Shown here: positions 61,571 to 64,000 of the stretch, piece after piece
How the letters are laid out: each line of letters starts with the position of its first letter
How positions within the stretch are numbered: the first letter of the stretch is position 1
DNA from: Rhodoferax sp.
GTDB lineage: Bacteria; Pseudomonadota; Gammaproteobacteria; Burkholderiales; Burkholderiaceae_C
Direction: 5' to 3'
Assembly: GCA_024235935.1 (NCBI GenBank)
Contig: JACKLL010000004.1
Coordinates: 196,203-260,202, forward strand
Length of the DNA stretch: 64,000 bases
Program-made: the position numbers and the translations under genes
Notes under the pieces: generated by a model
What the model saw: only the letters and a program-made list of their open reading frames with translations
The model's database searches: none
What the model was told of the DNA's origin: nothing

Positions 61571-63208
61571 ATGACGAATTCACGGCGTTCTGTTTCTCGG
61601 CGTTCGGTGCTGGCTGCCGGCGTGGCGGCCGCAGCGGTGGCTGGTGCGGGTTCACCCTTGCTGGCTCGGGCACAGGCAAAGGCGGCGCGAGAGGTGCGCA
61701 TGGTTCCCCACGGCGACCTCAACATCCTCGATCCGATCTGGACCACGCAGAACATGGCGGCCTATCACGGCGCCATGATGTACGACACGCTGTTCGGCAT
61801 CGACGCCAACTTCAATGCACAACCGCAGATGGTCGGCAAGACCGACATCTCGGCCGACAAGAAAACCTATACCTTCGAGTTGCGCCCGGGTCTGAAATGG
61901 CACGACGGAACGCCTGTCACGGCCAGGGACTGCGTGGCATCCATCCGCCGCTGGCAGGTCAAGGACGGTGCGGGCTCCCACCTGTTCCAGCGTGTGGCCG
62001 ACACACCGGTGGTCGACGACAAGACCTTTCGCATCGTGCTCAAGGAGCCCTATGGGCTGCTGATCGACGCGATGGCCAAGACCAGCACGCCGGTGTGTTT
62101 CATGATGAAGGCGGAGATCGCCGCCACCGATCCGAACACCCAGATCACCAAGCACATCGGCTCGGGCCCGTTCAAGTTCGTCGAGTCCGAATACCGCCCG
62201 GGCAGCCGCGTCGTCTACGAACGCAACCCCGACTACGTGCCCCGCAGCGAGCCCGCGTCGGGTATTGCCGGCGGCAAGGTGGTCAAGCTCGACCGGGTGA
62301 TCTGGGAGATCATGCCCGACGCGCAAACGGCCGCCTCGGCCTTGATGGCGGGCGAGGTGGAGTTCTACGAACAACCGCCGATCGACATCCTGCCCACGCT
62401 GACCGGTGCGCCCGGTGTCAAGATCGAGGTGTTCAGCAAACTGGGCAATATCGGCCAGGTGCGGCTGAACCACCTGCATCCGCCTTTCAACAACGTGCTG
62501 GCGCGCCGCGCCGCGCAATTGGCCATCAGCCAGGACGATGTACAGCGCGCCGCCATCGGCAACCCCGATTTCTGGCGCAGTTGCGGCTCCAACTTCACCT
62601 GCGGGTCGGCCATGGGCGTCGAGGACGGATCGGAAGCGCTGATGCTCAAGGCGCCGATGGCCGAGCGCCAGGCCAAGGCGCGTGAACTGCTCAAGCAGTC
62701 CGGGTACGACGGCAAGCCGATCGTCCTGTTGCACGCGACCAATATTCACGTCATGAACCAGACCATGCTGGTGGTGGCCCAGAATCTGCGACAGGTCGGC
62801 TTCAACGTGCAGCTCGCATCGACCGACTGGGGCGCGGTGGTCACCCGCCGCGCGAACCAGAATCCGCCGGATCAGGGTGGCTGGAATGTGTTCTACACCT
62901 ACAGCGGCGGCAATGCCACGTCCAGCCCGATCGCCCTGTCGGCCCACGCCGCCACCGGTCGCAAGGCCTGGTTCGGCTGGCCGGAGAACGCCAAGATCGA
63001 GGAGATGCGGACGGAATGGGCCTACGCGCAGGGGCTGGCGGCACGCAAGGCGGTAGCCAGCAAGCTGAACCGGGAGATGATCGAATACGTGCACGACATC
63101 AAGACCGGGCAATGGACACAGCCCGCAGCGTATCGGGGCGACCGGATCCGCGGCATCCTGCCCATCCCCGAGGTCATCCCGTGGTGGAACGTGGAGCGTT
63201 ATGCGTAG
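61571..63208 (+). CDS. ABC transporter substrate-binding protein, family 5 (Dpp/Opp type)
   Basis: A 545-residue binding protein of the SBP_bac_5 family with a twin-arginine signal peptide (SRRSVLAAG) cleaved near residue 36. Family blocks are visible: TYTFELRPGLKWHDGTPVTA and KHIGSGPFKFVESEYRPG. An AGGAG site lies upstream of the ATG at 61571. It starts an importer whose first permease is cut by the window edge. The ligand is probably a peptide-like or amide compound handled by MlrC, RidA and the PLP enzyme. Confidence 0.92.
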   Translation: MTNSRRSVSRRSVLAAGVAAAAVAGAGSPLLARAQAKAAREVRMVPHGDLNILDPIWTTQNMAAYHGAMMYDTLFGIDANFNAQPQMVGKTDISADKKTYTFELRPGLKWHDGTPVTARDCVASIRRWQVKDGAGSHLFQRVADTPVVDDKTFRIVLKEPYGLLIDAMAKTSTPVCFMMKAEIAATDPNTQITKHIGSGPFKFVESEYRPGSRVVYERNPDYVPRSEPASGIAGGKVVKLDRVIWEIMPDAQTAASALMAGEVEFYEQPPIDILPTLTGAPGVKIEVFSKLGNIGQVRLNHLHPPFNNVLARRAAQLAISQDDVQRAAIGNPDFWRSCGSNFTCGSAMGVEDGSEALMLKAPMAERQAKARELLKQSGYDGKPIVLLHATNIHVMNQTMLVVAQNLRQVGFNVQLASTDWGAVVTRRANQNPPDQGGWNVFYTYSGGNATSSPIALSAHAATGRKAWFGWPENAKIEEMRTEWAYAQGLAARKAVASKLNREMIEYVHDIKTGQWTQPAAYRGDRIRGILPIPEVIPWWNVERYA

Positions 63209-63229
63209 ATGGACGTGCTGAACGCGTAA

Positions 63230-64000
63230 ATGCTGTCTTACGTCCTGCGTCGATTGCTCGGCGTCATCCCCGTCATGCTGGTGGTGGGGATCTTCGTGTT
63301 CTCGCTGCTGCATCTGGCGCCGGGCGACCCGGCCGCCATCATTGCCGGCGACAACGCCACGCCGGACAACATCGCCCGGATCCGGACCAATCTGGGCCTG
63401 GACCGCCCTCTGCTGGAGCAGTTTGCCAGCTGGAGCTGGGCGACGGTACGCGGCGATCTGGGCGTCTCCATGTATTCCGGCATTCCTGTCACGACCCTGG
63501 TGCAGCAGCGCATGGGGCCCACGTTCTCATTGGCGATCACCACGCTGATCGTGGCCGTGAGCATTGCCGTCACGCTCGGGGTCCTGGCCGCGTGGAAAGC
63601 CGGCTCGCTGCTGGATCGGGCGGTCATGGGCCTGGCGGTCACCGGCTTCTCGGTTCCGGTGTTCGTGGTCGGCTATATCCTGGTCTATTACGTGTCGCTG
63701 CAATGGCGCTGGTTGCCGGTGCAGGGGTACAAGCCGATGAGCGAAGGCGTCGGCTTGTGGCTCAGCCACCTGGTGCTGCCATCGTTTGCCCTGGGTCTGG
63801 CGTACGTGGCGCTGATCGCGCGCATCACACGTGCCAGCATGCTTGAGGTGCTGGCGGAAGACTACATCCGGACCGCCAGCGCCAAGGGTGTCGCAACCAT
63901 GCCGATGCTGCTGCGCCATGCGCTCAAGAATGCGGCCGTCCCCATCGTCACCGTCATCGGCATCGGCATCGCGCTGCTGATCTCGGGCGTCGTGATCACC
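63230..64000 (+). CDS. ABC transporter permease, DppB type (partial)
   Basis: The first 257 codons of a DppB-type permease, cut by the window edge. It starts MLSYVLRRLLGVIPVMLVVG and shows the coupling loop YIRTASAKGVATMPMLLRH. It follows the binding-protein gene by 21 bases. The rest of the importer (second permease and ATPases) should lie beyond 64000. Confidence 0.92.
   Translation, partial: MLSYVLRRLLGVIPVMLVVGIFVFSLLHLAPGDPAAIIAGDNATPDNIARIRTNLGLDRPLLEQFASWSWATVRGDLGVSMYSGIPVTTLVQQRMGPTFSLAITTLIVAVSIAVTLGVLAAWKAGSLLDRAVMGLAVTGFSVPVFVVGYILVYYVSLQWRWLPVQGYKPMSEGVGLWLSHLVLPSFALGLAYVALIARITRASMLEVLAEDYIRTASAKGVATMPMLLRHALKNAAVPIVTVIGIGIALLISGVVIT

Overview
This is a high-GC bacterial chromosome segment that fits the order Burkholderiales (Betaproteobacteria). 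The main reasons are the layout of the aa3 cytochrome oxidase genes (subunit II with a fused cytochrome c, DUF2970 and DUF2909 neighbours), two Bug-type (TctC) solute-binding proteins, cytochrome c4, DUF1841, a TamA/TamB pair and two PEP-CTERM surface proteins. I cannot name the genus from sequence alone.

Layout. (1) 54-5669: aa3 cytochrome c oxidase operon on the minus strand (coxB, ctaD, a 39-residue assembly protein, ctaG, DUF2970, coxC, plus DUF2244). ctaD is split by a frameshift. (2) 5807-21668: core housekeeping genes (BioC-like methyltransferase, ComF, TrmL, MaoC hydratase, ParA, Kef-type antiporter, TRIC channel, DUF1841, cytochrome c4, MoxR/GNAT/CoxE-like vWA, TamA-TamB). (3) 21768-26300: a tRNA-Arg(CCT), then an AT-richer accessory stretch with two minus-strand PEP-CTERM proteins around a ThiF-type adenylyltransferase. 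Both PEP-CTERM genes have good sigma-54 promoter matches and closely similar intrinsic terminators. (4) 26310-44768: a sugar or sugar-acid catabolic island: rhamnose-mutarotase family protein, Gfo/Idh/MocA oxidoreductase, beta-hydroxyacid dehydrogenase with a YihU-like PVGRT motif, LysR regulator, two Bug proteins, D-apionate-lactonase-like protein, SDR, enolase-superfamily dehydratase, SMP-30 lactonase, a complete Dpp/Opp-type ABC importer and two more SDRs. (5) 44906-57171, minus strand: a long operon-like run (small protein, amidase, CaiB CoA-transferase, enoyl-CoA hydratase, SsuABC/NMT1-type importer, NodB/PuuE-fold hydrolase, SDR, acyl-CoA dehydrogenase, Meh/Ich-like hydratase, CitE-like lyase, hydrolase-OsmC fusion). 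(6) 57249 to the right edge, plus strand: GntR/FCD regulator, MlrC-family protein, RidA, SelA/DgaE-like PLP enzyme, and the start of a second Dpp-type importer that runs off the window.

How they may work together. Regions 5 and 6 diverge from one GntR gene. The order of chemistry in region 5 (importer, imidase/allantoinase-like hydrolase, amidase, CoA-transferase, hydratase, citramalyl-CoA-lyase-like enzyme) suggests, as inference, that a nitrogen-containing cyclic or amide compound is hydrolysed to a dicarboxylate, which is then cleaved by an Ict-Ich-Ccl-like route. Region 4 looks like a non-phosphorylated lactone/acid/2-keto-3-deoxy-acid route for an unusual sugar, with features borrowed from the D-apiose and deoxy-sugar pathways. 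These two islands and the sigma-54/PEP-CTERM pair are the most interesting parts. No CRISPR array, rRNA, prophage or transposase gene was found.
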